A stretch of 64,000 bases of DNA from Tenericutes bacterium MZ-XQ (lineage in GTDB: Bacteria; Bacillota_I; Bacilli_A; Acholeplasmatales; Acholeplasmataceae): the NCBI GenBank assembly GCA_002838205.1, contig CP017950.1, forward strand, positions 248,001 to 312,000. The letters are read 5' to 3'. The translations under genes were made by a program, and so were the position numbers. This document shows positions 33,086-44,735 of the stretch, one piece after another. The notes under the pieces are model-generated. The model was not told the DNA's origin. It saw only the letters and a list, made by a program, of their open reading frames with translations, and searched no databases. Position 1 is the first letter of the stretch, and every line of letters starts with the position of its first letter.

Positions 33086-33442
33086 TTGAGATTTTTAGGT
33101 AATATTATATGGTTTATTTTTGGAGGATTTATCGCGAGTATTTTATGGGTTATATTAGGTATTTTATTAGCGATAACGATTATCGGTATTCCGTTTGCAA
33201 GACAATGTTTTAAATTTGCAGAACTTGTTCTAACACCTTTTGGAAAAGATGCAGAACTTAATATAGATAAACACCCGATTGCTAATATATTGTGGGCAGT
33301 CATTATTGGTTGGGAAATGGCAATTGGATATGTAACGATTGCAGCATTTTTTGCAATCACAATTATTGGTATTCCGTTTGCTTTACAATGGATTAAACTG
33401 GCTAAATTAGCACTCTTTCCATTTGGGGCAAGAATTAAATAA
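33086..33442 (+). CDS. YccF-family inner membrane protein
   Basis: A 118-residue membrane protein made of two related YccF repeats, each with an ITIIGIPFA motif (around 30-40 and 92-100). The start is TTG 33086 after AGAAGGG, with an extended -10 (TGCTATAAT) at 33054-33062. The family's role is unknown. It sits alone between frnE-like and the L11 operon, with its own promoter. Confidence 0.87.
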   Translation: MRFLGNIIWFIFGGFIASILWVILGILLAITIIGIPFARQCFKFAELVLTPFGKDAELNIDKHPIANILWAVIIGWEMAIGYVTIAAFFAITIIGIPFALQWIKLAKLALFPFGARIK

Positions 33443-33459
33443 TTAAAGTAAGTTTTTTG

Positions 33460-33488
33460 TTGACTTTTACCCCACTTAATGATAGAAT
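33460..33488 (+). promoter_or_regulatory. rplK-rplA promoter
   Basis: TTGACT (33460-33465) and TAGAAT (33483-33488), spaced by 17 bases. Confidence 0.78.
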
Positions 33489-33568
33489 TATATCGCGTGT
33501 GAAAACACACCATAGTGGAAGAATGAAATTCATACCACATACTTATGTAAAGAAGGAGGTTGTGTCTC

Positions 33569-33994
33569 ATGGCAAAAAAAGTTGTAAAAGTAGTTAAATT
33601 ACAAATTCCAGCAGGAAAAGCTAACCCAGCTCCACCAGTCGGTCCAGCACTTGGTCAAGCACAAGTTAACATTCCAGCATTTTGTTCACAATTTAACGAA
33701 GCAACCAAAGATTCAATGGGATTTGTTGTTCCAGTTGTGATTTCAGTTTACGATGATCGTACATTCACATTTGTTACAAAAACCCCACCTGCAAGCGACT
33801 TATTAAAGAAAGCTGCAAACATTAAATCTGGATCAGGTAACGCTAAGAAAGATAAAGTTGCAACAATCACAAAAGCTCAAGTCAAAGAAATTGCAGAAAA
33901 GAAGATGCCTGACTTAAATGCGTACACTGTAGAAGCAGCAATGAAAATTATTGAAGGTACTGCACGCAATATGGGTATCGTAGTAGTAGATTAA
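33569..33994 (+). CDS. rplK: 50S ribosomal protein L11
   Basis: A 141-residue L11. It shows the proline-rich N-terminal [20 protein letters not shown] (thiostrepton and release-factor contact domain), and the C-terminal rRNA-binding domain has [13 protein letters not shown] and [11 protein letters not shown] 33569 lies nine bases after AGAAGGAGG. The in-frame TTG at 33560 overlaps the end of that ribosome site and is rejected. It is followed by rplA with an L1-type RNA site between them. Confidence 0.96.
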   Translation: MAKKVVKVVKLQIPAGKANPAPPVGPALGQAQVNIPAFCSQFNEATKDSMGFVVPVVISVYDDRTFTFVTKTPPASDLLKKAANIKSGSGNAKKDKVATITKAQVKEIAEKKMPDLNAYTVEAAMKIIEGTARNMGIVVVD

Positions 33995-33996
33995 AA

Positions 33997-34048
33997 ATTT
34001 AGATGATTAGCTATCTAAATTGTGGGAGGATATCCCGCTAGACCACAT
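33997..34048 (+). promoter_or_regulatory. L1-binding mRNA site between rplK and rplA
   Basis: After an 8-bp hairpin (ATTTAGAT/ATCTAAAT, 33997-34020), the sequence GTGGGAGG...CCCGCTAGACCAC (34022-34046) resembles the L1 site in 23S rRNA and known L1 mRNA boxes. It suggests autogenous control. Confidence 0.65.
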
Positions 34049-34063
34049 TTTAGGAGGAAGAAT

Positions 34064-34753
34064 ATGAAAAGAGGAAAGAAATACCTAGAAGCAGCAAAGC
34101 TTATTGACAAAACTCAAAAGTATGATGTTAACGAAGCTGTTGAGTTAGTCAAGAAAACCTCATTTGTTAAGTTTGACGCTACTGTAGAAGCAGCATTCCG
34201 CTTAAATCTTGATCCAAGAAAAGCTGAACAAAACTTAAGAGGCGCTATTGTATTACCTCATGGTACAGGTAAAGTTTCCAGAGTTGTTGTAATTGCACAA
34301 GGTGAAAAAGCTAAAGAAGCTGAAGCAGCTGGTGCAGATCATGTCGGTGATGCTGAATTAATTCAAAAAATCGCTGGTGGATGGTTTGACTTTGATGTCA
34401 TGGTTGCCACTCCAGATATGATGGCTCAACTTGGTAAACTTGGTCGTATCTTAGGACCTAAAGGCTTAATGCCAAACCCTAAGACAGGAACTGTTACTAT
34501 GGATGTGACTAAAGCTGTGAATGAAATCAAAAATGGTAAGATTGAGTACCGTGTTGACAAAGTTGGAAACATTCATGCACCAATTGGTCGTATATCATTT
34601 GATAACGAAAAATTAGTTGAAAACTTCAAAACTTTATACAACACACTTGCTAGAATCAAACCAGCAACGGTTAAAGGTGTTTACATGAAGAATATCACAA
34701 TTACTTCAAGTATGGCACCTGGTGTTAAAGTTTCAGTAGATTCTTTAAAATAA
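34064..34753 (+). CDS. rplA: 50S ribosomal protein L1
   Basis: A 229-residue L1. It has [21 protein letters not shown] in domain I, the central [18 protein letters not shown] signature in domain II, and a C-terminal return to domain I. L1 shapes the ribosome E-site stalk and represses its own mRNA. ATG 34064 follows TAGGAGG. An earlier in-frame codon at 34022 lies inside the L1-type RNA site and is rejected. Confidence 0.96.
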   Translation: MKRGKKYLEAAKLIDKTQKYDVNEAVELVKKTSFVKFDATVEAAFRLNLDPRKAEQNLRGAIVLPHGTGKVSRVVVIAQGEKAKEAEAAGADHVGDAELIQKIAGGWFDFDVMVATPDMMAQLGKLGRILGPKGLMPNPKTGTVTMDVTKAVNEIKNGKIEYRVDKVGNIHAPIGRISFDNEKLVENFKTLYNTLARIKPATVKGVYMKNITITSSMAPGVKVSVDSLK

Positions 34754-34778
34754 CACTAAAGTATTAAACAATTAAATG

Positions 34779-34862
34779 ATGCCAAAGACAGTAGGGGTCA
34801 AAAGACTTAATATCCTACCGAGGTGAGATTATACATTTACTCTCTCTTTTGTCTTTTGGCAT
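34779..34862 (+). promoter_or_regulatory. ribosomal protein L10 leader
   Basis: The closing stem ATGCCAAAGAC (34779-34789) pairs with GTCTTTTGGCAT (34851-34862). The conserved internal CAGTAGG ... ATCCTACCGAGGTGA is present. It is the L10(L12)4 autoregulatory site that senses free L10 protein. Confidence 0.85.
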
Positions 34863-34896
34863 TTGAGAGATTTTATTTTATAAAAGGAGGCATTTC

Positions 34897-35385
34897 ATGC
34901 AAAAAGCAAGTATTGAACGTAAAGCAGAAGCCGTACGCGAGTTAACAGACAAGCTAGGGCGCGCTGCAACAGTTGTTGCTTTTGATTATCCAGGATTAAC
35001 AGTGGAACAATTCACTAAGTTACGTGGACAATTAAGAGAAGCAAACTGTGAAGTTACTGTTTACAAAAACAACATTACTAGAAGAGCATCGATTGCTGCT
35101 GGATACGAAGCATTAGCTGACACTTTTGTTGGACCTAAAGCTTTAGCAATCAGCTATGATGATGTTGTTGCTCCTGCAAAAATTGTTTACGATTTCGCTA
35201 AAGATAACAAAGTTGTTAAAATGGCGTCAGGTATCGTAGAAGGTAAATTTGCAGACTTAGATATGTTAAATGAATTAGCTACATTGCCATCAAGAGAAAC
35301 GATGTTAACAATGTTAGCAGTTGGTATGTTAACCCCAATTAGAGAATTAGCAATTGGTCTTAACATGATAAGCGAAGAAGCATAA
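34897..35385 (+). CDS. rplJ: 50S ribosomal protein L10
   Basis: A 162-residue L10. Features include VVAFDYPGLTVEQFTKLRGQLREA and TVYKNNITRRA, with a C-terminal helix for L12 dimers. L10 is the base of the ribosomal stalk. The structured leader just upstream is its own control site. ATG 34897 follows AAAGGAGG. rplL follows after 24 bases. Confidence 0.96.
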   Translation: MQKASIERKAEAVRELTDKLGRAATVVAFDYPGLTVEQFTKLRGQLREANCEVTVYKNNITRRASIAAGYEALADTFVGPKALAISYDDVVAPAKIVYDFAKDNKVVKMASGIVEGKFADLDMLNELATLPSRETMLTMLAVGMLTPIRELAIGLNMISEEA

Positions 35386-35409
35386 GAAAAAATAGGAGGA
35401 AATTAAAAA

Positions 35410-35784
35410 ATGGCTAAATTAACAAAAGCAGCTTTTATTGAAGCTTTAAAAGAAATGACATTATTAGAAATCAAAGAATTAGTAGATGGTTTAAAAGAAG
35501 AATTCGGTATTGACCCAACTGCAGTAGCAGCAGCTCCAGCAGCAGGTGCAGGTGCAGCAGCTGTTGAAGAACAAACAGAATTTGATGTAATCCTTAAGAA
35601 CTTTGGAACAAACAAGATCGCAGTGATCAAAGTTGTACGTGAAGTTACAGGTTTAGGATTAGCAGATGCTAAGAAATTAACTGAAACTGCAGACGCAGTG
35701 ATCAAAGAAAAGATCAAGAAAGAAGACGCAGAAGCATTAAAGACTCAATTACAAGATGCTGGTGCAACTGTTGAAGTTAAATAA
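35410..35784 (+). CDS. rplL: 50S ribosomal protein L7/L12
   Basis: A 124-residue L12. The helical N-terminal dimerisation domain is followed by an Ala-rich hinge ([15 protein letters not shown]) and the globular factor-binding C-terminal domain with [21 protein letters not shown]. It recruits translation GTPases. A strong terminator (35806-35831) separates it from the ybxB-rpoBC genes, allowing L12 to be made in excess. Confidence 0.97.
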   Translation: MAKLTKAAFIEALKEMTLLEIKELVDGLKEEFGIDPTAVAAAPAAGAGAAAVEEQTEFDVILKNFGTNKIAVIKVVREVTGLGLADAKKLTETADAVIKEKIKKEDAEALKTQLQDAGATVEVK

Positions 35785-35805
35785 TTTCTAAAAAAGTGAA
35801 AAGTA

Positions 35806-35831
35806 ACCTGAGAATAGTTCTCGGGTTTTTT
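35806..35831 (+). terminator. terminator between rplL and the rpoBC cluster
   Basis: ACCTGAGAA (35806-35814) pairs with TTCTCGGGT (35818-35826), followed by six T residues. Confidence 0.88.
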
Positions 35832-35850
35832 CGCTGTTTCAGGGGGTCTC

Positions 35851-36447
35851 ATGAGTCACTATTTTAAAGAAGATAATCAACTAGAACATGACATTAGAAA
35901 AAAAGATTTTTATATCAATAACATCAAACTTGTTATGCTAACTGATCGAGGTGTATTTAGTAAAGAACATCTAGATTTTGGAACGCATGTTTTACTCAAA
36001 AATATTGAAGTCACAAATGATATGAAAAACATCGTTGATATGGGCTGTGGATATGGACCTATCGGTTTATATCTCGCAAAAGCTCATGCTGATAAAAATA
36101 TCTATATGTATGATGTTAATGAAAGAGCGATTGATCTTGCAAAAGAAAACAAAAAACTCAATCAAATTTCTAATGCTCAAATAATGGTAAGTAATCTATT
36201 CGACAATTGTGACATTACCGCAGACTTGATAGTAACAAATCCACCCATTCGTGCAGGCAAACAAACCGTGTTCAAACTTTATGAACAAGCATATGAACAT
36301 TTAAACGATGGTGGGCATTTTTATTGCGTTATACAAAAGAAACAAGGTGCTCCGTCAACATATAAGAAATTGCTTGATCTATTTTCTAACTGCGAAGTTC
36401 TAGAAAAAGAAAAAGGGTATTGGATTCTTTTATCGATTAAGCAATAA
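35851..36447 (+). CDS. RsmC-like class I SAM methyltransferase (YbxB)
   Basis: A 198-residue methyltransferase. The SAM loop is VDMGCGYGPIGLYLA, and TNPPIRAGK is the NPP-type catalytic motif of rRNA guanine-N2 enzymes. It sits between rplL and rpoB, the same place as Bacillus ybxB. RsmC methylates 16S G1207 in E. coli; the target here is inferred. GTCTC-rich sequence with GGGGG precedes ATG 35851. Confidence 0.88.
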   Translation: MSHYFKEDNQLEHDIRKKDFYINNIKLVMLTDRGVFSKEHLDFGTHVLLKNIEVTNDMKNIVDMGCGYGPIGLYLAKAHADKNIYMYDVNERAIDLAKENKKLNQISNAQIMVSNLFDNCDITADLIVTNPPIRAGKQTVFKLYEQAYEHLNDGGHFYCVIQKKQGAPSTYKKLLDLFSNCEVLEKEKGYWILLSIKQ

Positions 36448-36453
36448 TTTTGA

Positions 36454-36482
36454 TTGACTATTTACAAAATATATGATAATAT
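36454..36482 (+). promoter_or_regulatory. rpoBC promoter
   Basis: TTGACT (36454-36459) and TAATAT (36477-36482), 17 bases apart, give a leader of about 70 bases before rpoB. Confidence 0.6.
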
Positions 36483-36562
36483 ATTTAAATGCATAATATT
36501 GTTTTTTTGTATGTAAAAACAATGAAAATACGTGATTTCCAAAGACGATAGGAGTGTGGAAT

Positions 36563-39500
36563 ATGGAATATCGTGACGTCAAATATGGTAAAAAAGCAAA
36601 GCGCAGAAATTATTCAAAAATGCGTTATGACATTGATTTACCAGACCTGATCGAAATACAAACCAAATCATTTAAGTGGTTTATCGATGAGGGCATTAAA
36701 GAACTGTTAGAAGATATTTCGCCCATTGAAGGACATAATGGCGATTTAAAACTATACTTTGAGGAACATTATTTAAGTGAACCAAAATATGGTATTCAAG
36801 AATCAAAAATTAGAGATGTCAATTATGCGAAACAACTCTCTGCTCGTGTAAAATTAGAAAATGCAATCACTGGAGAAGTGCGTGAAAACGTCGTTTTAAT
36901 GTGTGAAATTCCATTTATGACCCCATCAGGGACTTTTGTCATTAATGGTGCTGAACGCGTTGTCGTTTCACAAATTATTCGTTCATCTGGTGCTTATTTT
37001 ACGAGTGAACTCGATAAAAAATTAAATCAAACCAAATATTCAGCTCAAGTTATCCCAACGCGTGGTGCTTGGATTGAATACGAACTTGGTTCAAAAAACA
37101 TTATGTACGCTAAGTTAGACCGTTCAAAGAAAGTTCCAATGACAACAATGATGCGTGCTTTAGGTTTCTCTAAGAAAAAAGATATTTATGAAGTGTTTGG
37201 AAAATCACTTTACATGGATGCAACTTTTGATAAAGATGAAACAAAAAATAGCGATGAAGCAATCATCGACTTATATTCTAAATTAAGACAAGGCGAAAAA
37301 GTTCCTGCAGATGCTGCTAGAGAATTTGTTCGTATGCGTCTTTTTGAACGTCGCCGCTATGATTTAGCTGCAGTTGGACGTTATAAATTTAACAAAAAAT
37401 TAGACGTTTTATCAAGAATTGAAGGACAATACACTGCAACAGATATCATTAATCCTGAAACTGGTGAAGTCATTGTTCCTAAAGAAACAAAAATCACTAA
37501 AGGCATCATTGATGTCTTAAGAGAACATCGTCATGTGCTTCGCAAGGAAGTTATTCCAAAAGAAGAATCTTTACAAAATGAAACACCTGATGAAATCTTA
37601 GCTCAAAGACTTCCTGATGGAGGCGATGAGTTATATACAAAAGAAAATATCATTAACCTTAGAACTGGTGAAGTTTTAGTTGCTAAAAACACATTAGTTA
37701 ATGACGAAGTGTTTGCTGTACTAAGAAGAAACCGTCAATCACTTGACGAAAAGGTTATTAAGTATTTCTTTGGTACAAAAGATATTTATGAAAAAGAATT
37801 AGAACGTAGTGGTGTTATTGTCGAAATGATCGAAGTGACTGTAAAAGATAAAGAAACAGAACGTATTTATCCAGTTAAAGTCATTGGTAATGATCAAAGA
37901 GAAGACAGAGAACACATTACATTATCAGATATCGTTGCTTCAATGAGTTATTATTTAAACTTATATGATGGTTTAGGACAAATAGATGATATTGACCACT
38001 TAGGTAACCGTCGTTTAAGACTTATTGGAGAATTATTAAAGAATCAATTTAGAATTGGTCTAGCAAGAGCTGAAAAGAACATTAAAGATAAGATGTCTAC
38101 AACGACATTTGCTGATGCAACGCCATCTAATATCATTAATATGACACCACTTGCTGGCGCAATTAAGACATTCTTTGGTAGCTCACAGTTATCACAATTC
38201 ATGGATCAAATTAACCCACTTGCTGAGTTAACGCAAAAGCGTAGAGTTTCTGCACTTGGTACGGGTGGTCTTGCAAGAGATCGTGCCGGCGTTGAAGTGC
38301 GTGACGTTCACAACTCTCACTACGGTAGAATTTGTCCAATTGAAACACCAGAAGGTCCATCAATTGGTCTGATTTCATCACTTGCAACTTACGGTAAAGT
38401 TGATCAATATGGATTTATTCAAACACCATACTTAAAAGTTGACCGTTCAAGCGGTAAACCTGTAGTTATTCAAGATATGCATTATTTAACAGCAGATGAA
38501 GAATATCATGAAGTCATTGCATCAGCTGCAACAACACTTGATGAAGATGGCGTTATTGTTGAAGAAAAAGTGATTGGTCGTCATCGTGGTGAAACATCTA
38601 TGTTTGACATCGATGAAGTGACTTACATGGACGTTAGTCCTAAGCAAATTGTATCAGTTGCAACTTCAACCATTCCATTCTTAGAGCATGATGATGCATC
38701 ACGTGCACTAATGGGTGCGAACATGCAACGTCAAGCTGTACCTTTGCTAAAACCAGATTCACCTATTGTTGGTACAGGTATTGAACATCGTGCTGCTAAA
38801 GACTCTGGTGCTGTAGTCGTATCAGATGTTAGTGGATTTGTTACATACGCTGATGGTAAAAAAGTGATGATTACCCAAAAACCAGACGAGAAAATCGTTG
38901 TTGGTAATAATGTGATCTACGATCCAACAGTTGAGTTTAATTATCAAAGTGCAAAAACACTTAAAGATTATGGTATGGGTGAAACCAAAACATTTGAATT
39001 GATTAATTTCTTTAGATCAAACCAAGATACAAACATCTTACAACGACCTTTAGTAAAAGAAGGAGAGTACGTTGAAAAAGGTGATATCTTAGCAGATGGT
39101 CAATCAACAGACAACGGTGAACTTGCACTTGGTAGAAACGTTACCGTGGCATTTATGACATGGGAAGGTTACAACTATGAAGATGCTGTCATCATGTCAG
39201 AAGATCTTGTTAAAAATGACGTTTATACATCAATCCATATTGATGAATACGAAATTGAAACACGTGAACTAAAAACAGGTAGTGGACGTGAAGAAATTAC
39301 ACGTGAAGTACCAAATGCTGGTTATGAAGCGTTAAAGAACTTAGATGAACGTGGTATCGTTATTCCAGGTAGTGAAGTAAAAGAAGGCGATATCTTAGTT
39401 GGTAAGATCACTCCAAAAGGTGTGTTTGAACCAAGTCCATCTGAAAAGTTAATTCATGCAGTTATCGGTGAAAAATCAAGAGAATATAGAGATTCATCAT

Positions 39501-40489
39501 TAAGAGTTCCACATGGTGGAGGCGGTACCGTTGTATCGATCCAATACTTCTCTAAGAAAAATGGAGATGTACTTCCAAGTGGAGTTAATGAATCAATTAC
39601 AGTTTATGTCGCTAAGAAACGTAAGATTTCTGAAGGGGATAAAATGGCAGGTCGTCACGGTAATAAAGGGGTTATCTCTAGAATATTACCAAGAGAAGAT
39701 ATGCCATACATGGCTGATGGTACACCAATTGACATCATGTTAAACCCACTAGGGGTTCCATCACGTATGAACATCGGTCAGATCCTAGAAATCCATTTAG
39801 GTATCGCAGCGAAGAATTTAGGTATTAAGATTGCAACTCCAGTATTTGATGGGTTAAATGATCATGACTTAAAGTCGATCATGAAAGAGGCAAGAGATAA
39901 AGCATATGATTCTATCAAACCTTCTAAACCAATCGAAGAGATGGATGAACTTGAAAAATATAACTATGAACTTGACAAAAAGATGCTTGCAGAATTTGGT
40001 GAAGATGGTAAAGTCACATTATATGATGGACGTACCGGAGAGCCATTTGAAAATAGAGTATCTGTTGGTGTCATGTACATGATTAAACTATCACACATGG
40101 TTGATGACAAATTGCATGCAAGATCCGTAGGACCTTACACACTTGTAACACAACAACCAATGGGTGGTAAAGCACAAAACGGTGGACAACGTTTCGGTGA
40201 AATGGAAGTTTGGGCATTATATGCTTATGGTGCTGCACATACACTTCAAGAAATGTTAACGGTTAAATCAGATGATATGATTGGTAGAAATAAAGTCTAC
40301 AGCTCAATTACACATGATAAACCAATTCCACAAGCTTCAATTCCAGAATCATTTAGAGTGCTTACAAGAGAACTTCAAGCATTAGGGTTATACGTTGAGT
40401 TAATCGATGCGAACACTGGAGAAAATGAAGCAACCAAATCACTTGTTGATCATACGAAAACAACGTTTACTAAAGGAGGGTATCGCTAA
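36563..40489 (+). CDS. rpoB: DNA-directed RNA polymerase beta subunit
   Basis: A 1308-residue beta subunit with all main regions. In the rifampicin pocket ([17 protein letters not shown], then [10 protein letters not shown]), the residue matching E. coli H526 is Gln558 (codon CAA at 38234-38236), and the next LGPGG is LGTGG. Active-site regions [13 protein letters not shown] and the C-terminal [18 protein letters not shown] are present. ATG 36563 is chosen because AGGAG lies eight bases upstream; GTG 36554 overlaps that site. The stop overlaps rpoC by one base. Confidence 0.97.
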   Translation: MEYRDVKYGKKAKRRNYSKMRYDIDLPDLIEIQTKSFKWFIDEGIKELLEDISPIEGHNGDLKLYFEEHYLSEPKYGIQESKIRDVNYAKQLSARVKLENAITGEVRENVVLMCEIPFMTPSGTFVINGAERVVVSQIIRSSGAYFTSELDKKLNQTKYSAQVIPTRGAWIEYELGSKNIMYAKLDRSKKVPMTTMMRALGFSKKKDIYEVFGKSLYMDATFDKDETKNSDEAIIDLYSKLRQGEKVPADAAREFVRMRLFERRRYDLAAVGRYKFNKKLDVLSRIEGQYTATDIINPETGEVIVPKETKITKGIIDVLREHRHVLRKEVIPKEESLQNETPDEILAQRLPDGGDELYTKENIINLRTGEVLVAKNTLVNDEVFAVLRRNRQSLDEKVIKYFFGTKDIYEKELERSGVIVEMIEVTVKDKETERIYPVKVIGNDQREDREHITLSDIVASMSYYLNLYDGLGQIDDIDHLGNRRLRLIGELLKNQFRIGLARAEKNIKDKMSTTTFADATPSNIINMTPLAGAIKTFFGSSQLSQFMDQINPLAELTQKRRVSALGTGGLARDRAGVEVRDVHNSHYGRICPIETPEGPSIGLISSLATYGKVDQYGFIQTPYLKVDRSSGKPVVIQDMHYLTADEEYHEVIASAATTLDEDGVIVEEKVIGRHRGETSMFDIDEVTYMDVSPKQIVSVATSTIPFLEHDDASRALMGANMQRQAVPLLKPDSPIVGTGIEHRAAKDSGAVVVSDVSGFVTYADGKKVMITQKPDEKIVVGNNVIYDPTVEFNYQSAKTLKDYGMGETKTFELINFFRSNQDTNILQRPLVKEGEYVEKGDILADGQSTDNGELALGRNVTVAFMTWEGYNYEDAVIMSEDLVKNDVYTSIHIDEYEIETRELKTGSGREEITREVPNAGYEALKNLDERGIVIPGSEVKEGDILVGKITPKGVFEPSPSEKLIHAVIGEKSREYRDSSLRVPHGGGGTVVSIQYFSKKNGDVLPSGVNESITVYVAKKRKISEGDKMAGRHGNKGVISRILPREDMPYMADGTPIDIMLNPLGVPSRMNIGQILEIHLGIAAKNLGIKIATPVFDGLNDHDLKSIMKEARDKAYDSIKPSKPIEEMDELEKYNYELDKKMLAEFGEDGKVTLYDGRTGEPFENRVSVGVMYMIKLSHMVDDKLHARSVGPYTLVTQQPMGGKAQNGGQRFGEMEVWALYAYGAAHTLQEMLTVKSDDMIGRNKVYSSITHDKPIPQASIPESFRVLTRELQALGLYVELIDANTGENEATKSLVDHTKTTFTKGGYR

Positions 40490-43400
40490 TGGCTAAAGAA
40501 AAGTTAACATTACATGTTGAATCCTTAAAACTTTCAGAAGATGCTCTCAATGCTTTAAAACTTGCAGGGATTGATCAACTTGAAGATTTTAATACATTCA
40601 ACTTAAAAGAATTATCTATGTTACTTGGAGATAGTTTCGAAGAAATTAAATCCATCTTACGTCGTTACACTTTACCAAGACAACTTGAAAACTTAAATTT
40701 AAGTGATGAAACTGTAGAAATCTTAGAACAAGCTGGTATTCATGATACAGTTGAGTTTTTAGAGTTTAATCGTCACAGTTTATATCATTTATTTGAAGAT
40801 GATTTAATTTTGCGTCAAGAAATTAATGGCATCTTAGAATTATACGGATTTGATGCACTTAAAGAACATGCACATGAACATGAAGAAAAAGTCGAAATAG
40901 AAGAAGATTTTGAATTAGAAACAGACGAGTTTAGTGCTCTAGATATGGACTTAACTGAACGTATCGGACGTCATGTACAACCGATCCGTAAAGGTTATGG
41001 TTCAAGAACATTTTCTCATTTAAAGATTCGTATCGCATCTCCTGATGAAATTAGACAATGGTCATATGGTGAAGTTAAAACACATGAAACCATTAACTAT
41101 AGAACTTCTAAACCTGAAGAAGGTGGATTGTTCTGCGAGAGAATCTTTGGACCTACAAGAGATTATCAATGTGCTTGTGGTAAAAAACAAAGTGGTAATA
41201 AAGGCCAAATCTGTCAAAAATGTGGTATTGAAATTACGGAATCTAAAGTAAGACGTGAACGTATGGGTCATATCGAACTTGAAGCTCCGGTTGTTCATAC
41301 TTGGTATTTAAAAAACTCACCTTCAAGACTAGCTATCCTTTTAGGCATTAAAGCGAAGTCACTAGAAGAAGTTGTTTATCATGCTGCATATATCGTTACA
41401 GACCCAGGGACTGCACCATTGACGAAAAAACAAATCTTAACAGAACAAGATTACTCTATGTTAACAGAACAATACGGATCTAAATTCCAAGCGTTAACAG
41501 GGGCTGAAGCTGTTAAAAAATTATTACAAGAATTAGATTTAGATAAAGAAGTTAAATCATTAAGAAGAAAACTTAAAACAGCATCTAAACAAAAACGTGA
41601 TCGTATCATTAAACGTTTAGAAGTTGTTGAAGCATTTAACAACTCTGATAATAAACCAGAATGGATGGTTATGGATGTCATTCCAGTCATTCCACCAGAT
41701 TTAAGACCAATGGTTGCACTTGATGGTGGACGTTTCGCGACAACTGACTTAAATGACTTATACCGTCGTATTCTTAACCGTAACAACCGTTTGAAAAAAC
41801 AAAAAGAACAAATGGCACCTAGATTAATTACAAAAAATGAAAAACGTATGTTACAAGAAGCTGTTGACGCATTATTTGATAATGCAAAACGTGGTAAAAA
41901 AGCAGCTGTTGAAAGAAACAGACACTTAAAATCACTATCAGACATGCTTCGTGGTAAACAAGGTCGATTCAGACAAAACCTTCTTGGTAAACGTGTGGAT
42001 TACTCAGGTCGTTCAGTTATTATTGTTGGACCAGACTTAGAGATGTATCAATGTGGTATTCCAAGAGAAATGGCAATCACCTTATTTAAACCATTCGTCT
42101 TAAGAGAACTTCAACGCATGCAAGGCGATGATCAAAACTCTAAGAAGAATGCAAATTCAAAATATGAAAAGATGGATGATGATGTATGGGCAGCTTTAGA
42201 TAAGGTCGTTAGAGAACATCCAGTACTTCTAAATCGTGCACCTACACTTCATAGACTTGGTATCCAAGCGTTTGAACCAAAACTTATTGATGGTAAAGCG
42301 ATTCGTCTTCACCCACTTGTAACCGTTGCGTTTAACGCTGACTTTGACGGTGACCAAATGGCTGTCCACGTACCACTATCGAATGAAGCACAAGCAGAAG
42401 CTAGACTTTTAATGCTTGCATCTAACAACATCTTAAACCCTAAAGATGGTAAACCAGTTGTTACCCCATCACAAGATATGGTACTAGGTAACTACTACTT
42501 AACCATTGAAGAAAAATTCGAACGTGAATTTAAAGGATATCGTGCCGATATTAGATTAGAAGAACATCATCAAAAACATAGAAATGAAGGACATTTCTTC
42601 ATGGACTTTGATGAAGCATATCTCGCATATCAACACGAAGAAATTGGTCTTCACACAAGAATTTTTGTGGATCCAAGATCAATCAATCAAAAATTCACTG
42701 CAGAACAATTAAACAAATATTTACTAACAACGTTAGGAAAACTTATTTTTAACAGAATATTACCTCCAACGTTCCCATATTTAAATGAACCAACGTTAGA
42801 AAACTTAGAAGAAAAAACACCGGATAAGTATTTTATGGAAAAAGGAACTAACCCTAAAGACTTCTTGTTAAACGCAATCGTTCCATCACCATTTAAGAAA
42901 AAATTCTTATCACAAATTATCGCTCAAGTCTTCAAGCAATTACAAATTTCTGAAACATCTAAGATGCTAGATAGACTTAAGGATTTAGGATTTAAGTATT
43001 CTACAGTTGCAGGTATTACCGTATCGTTTGCTGATATTAACGTCTATTCTAAGAAACAAGAACGTATTGAGCAAGCGAATGCTCAAATCGAACAAATCAC
43101 AGAGTGGTATGAAGATGGTATGCTTACAGATAACGAACGTCGTGACTTAGTTATTAAAGAATGGCAAGATGCTCGTGATGAGATTCAAACTGGCTTAATG
43201 GCTGAATTTGATGATGATAACAACATCTACATGATGAGTGACTCTGGTGCGCGTGGTAATGCTTCAAACTTCTCGCAACTTGCTGGTATGCGTGGACTGA
43301 TGAATAACCCTAAAGGTGAAATTATTGAAGTTCCAGTACAAGCATCGTTTAGAGAAGGTCTAACCGTATCTGAATTCTTTATCTCTACCCATGGTGCGAG

Positions 43401-44661
43401 AAAAGGATCTACCGATACAGCGCTTAAGACTGCGGAATCAGGATATTTAACACGTCGTCTAGTTGACGTTTCACAAGATGTGATCGTTGTTGATGAAGAC
43501 TGTGGTACTGAACGTGGTGTTGTGATGAGTGCTGTGATGGATGATACAAAAGAAATCGTTCCTTTATACGACCGTATTGTTGGACGTTATGCATCTAAAG
43601 ATGTACATCATCCAAAAACAAAAGCGTTATTAGTATCTAGAAATGATTTAATTACAGAAGAAATTGGCGCAGAAATCATTAAAGCAGGCATCGAAGCGTT
43701 AGAGATTAGATCTAACCTAACATGTAACTCTGAAAATGGTGTATGTGCGAAATGTTATGGTAGAAACCTAGCAACCAATACAAAAGTTGAAGTTGGTGAA
43801 GCTGTTGGGGTTGTTGCAGCACAATCTATTGGTGAACCAGGAACTCAGTTAACCATGAGAACCTTCCATACCGGTGGGGTTGCCTCTGCATCAGATATTA
43901 CCCAAGGTCTTCCACGTATTCAAGAGTTATTTGAAGCTAGAAACCCTAAAGGGAAAGCAATATTAACAGAAGTTGATGGAAAAGTTAAGTCTGTTGATCG
44001 TCAACGTGGTGGATCATCGATCATTACCATTGTCGATTCGCAAGATAAAGAACATAAATACACCATTGATCCAAACGTTGAATCACTTGTTAGAAAAAAT
44101 GCGAGCGTAAAAGCTGGTCAACGATTAACACTTGGTTCAATCAATCCTAAAGAATTGTTACGTATTAAGTCAACTGAAGCAGCGCAAACTTACATCTTAG
44201 AAGAAGTTCAAAAAGTTTATCGTGCACAAGGTGTAGAAATTTCAGATAAGCATATTGAACTCATCATCAGACAAATGTTAAGAAGAATCACGGTTGTTAC
44301 AGAAGGAGATACAGATTTACTTCCAGGTACTGAAGTTTCTGTTTCTGAATTCAAACGTGAGAATAAAAAAGCATTTGCAGCGATGAAACGTCCAGCTGTT
44401 GGTCGTCCAATCTTATTAGGTATTACAAGAGCATCACTAAGAAGTGACTCATTCTTATCAGCAGCATCATTCCAAGAAACAACTAGAATCTTAACTGATG
44501 CAGCAATTAAGGGTAAGACTGATGAATTACACGGCTTAAAAGAAAATGTGATCATCGGTGGATTAATCCCTGCTGGTACAGGTATTTTAAGAGATAAATA
44601 CTTCGATTATGATCGCTCAAATACTTCTTACGAAGAAGAAGATGACGATTTCGAGTTTTAA
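40489..44661 (+). CDS. rpoC: RNA polymerase beta' subunit with N-terminal alpha-CTD-like extension
   Basis: A 1390-residue beta' subunit. The canonical protein begins near residue 177 ([14 protein letters not shown]). The zinc ribbon uses C228, C230, C242 and C245, and the catalytic [12 protein letters not shown] lies near residue 615. Residues 1-176 are extra. Two repeats (about 9-62 and 66-121) each read like an RpoA C-terminal helix-hairpin-helix module, [20 protein letters not shown] and [20 protein letters not shown]. An acidic linker follows. The extension is really translated: ATG 40489 follows AAAGGAGGG, overlapping the rpoB stop, and no better start exists downstream. Confidence 0.95.
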   Translation: MAKEKLTLHVESLKLSEDALNALKLAGIDQLEDFNTFNLKELSMLLGDSFEEIKSILRRYTLPRQLENLNLSDETVEILEQAGIHDTVEFLEFNRHSLYHLFEDDLILRQEINGILELYGFDALKEHAHEHEEKVEIEEDFELETDEFSALDMDLTERIGRHVQPIRKGYGSRTFSHLKIRIASPDEIRQWSYGEVKTHETINYRTSKPEEGGLFCERIFGPTRDYQCACGKKQSGNKGQICQKCGIEITESKVRRERMGHIELEAPVVHTWYLKNSPSRLAILLGIKAKSLEEVVYHAAYIVTDPGTAPLTKKQILTEQDYSMLTEQYGSKFQALTGAEAVKKLLQELDLDKEVKSLRRKLKTASKQKRDRIIKRLEVVEAFNNSDNKPEWMVMDVIPVIPPDLRPMVALDGGRFATTDLNDLYRRILNRNNRLKKQKEQMAPRLITKNEKRMLQEAVDALFDNAKRGKKAAVERNRHLKSLSDMLRGKQGRFRQNLLGKRVDYSGRSVIIVGPDLEMYQCGIPREMAITLFKPFVLRELQRMQGDDQNSKKNANSKYEKMDDDVWAALDKVVREHPVLLNRAPTLHRLGIQAFEPKLIDGKAIRLHPLVTVAFNADFDGDQMAVHVPLSNEAQAEARLLMLASNNILNPKDGKPVVTPSQDMVLGNYYLTIEEKFEREFKGYRADIRLEEHHQKHRNEGHFFMDFDEAYLAYQHEEIGLHTRIFVDPRSINQKFTAEQLNKYLLTTLGKLIFNRILPPTFPYLNEPTLENLEEKTPDKYFMEKGTNPKDFLLNAIVPSPFKKKFLSQIIAQVFKQLQISETSKMLDRLKDLGFKYSTVAGITVSFADINVYSKKQERIEQANAQIEQITEWYEDGMLTDNERRDLVIKEWQDARDEIQTGLMAEFDDDNNIYMMSDSGARGNASNFSQLAGMRGLMNNPKGEIIEVPVQASFREGLTVSEFFISTHGARKGSTDTALKTAESGYLTRRLVDVSQDVIVVDEDCGTERGVVMSAVMDDTKEIVPLYDRIVGRYASKDVHHPKTKALLVSRNDLITEEIGAEIIKAGIEALEIRSNLTCNSENGVCAKCYGRNLATNTKVEVGEAVGVVAAQSIGEPGTQLTMRTFHTGGVASASDITQGLPRIQELFEARNPKGKAILTEVDGKVKSVDRQRGGSSIITIVDSQDKEHKYTIDPNVESLVRKNASVKAGQRLTLGSINPKELLRIKSTEAAQTYILEEVQKVYRAQGVEISDKHIELIIRQMLRRITVVTEGDTDLLPGTEVSVSEFKRENKKAFAAMKRPAVGRPILLGITRASLRSDSFLSAASFQETTRILTDAAIKGKTDELHGLKENVIIGGLIPAGTGILRDKYFDYDRSNTSYEEEDDDFEF

Positions 44662-44700
44662 ACAGTCCTTTTAAGGCAGATAAAAAAATAAATCAAAAGG

Positions 44701-44735
44701 TGCATTTGAGCTATACTCAAGTGCATCTTTTTTTG
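44701..44735 (+). terminator. rho-independent terminator after rpoC
   Basis: TGCATTTGAG (44701-44710) pairs with CTCAAGTGCA (44716-44725, one G-T pair), followed by a T-run. Confidence 0.9.

Noticed and set aside
33560-33568. Upstream starts for rplK, rplA, rpsL, gltX, cysS and rpsF
   Set aside because: The extra codons overlap promoters, ribosome sites or RNA control elements and give N-termini unlike the families.
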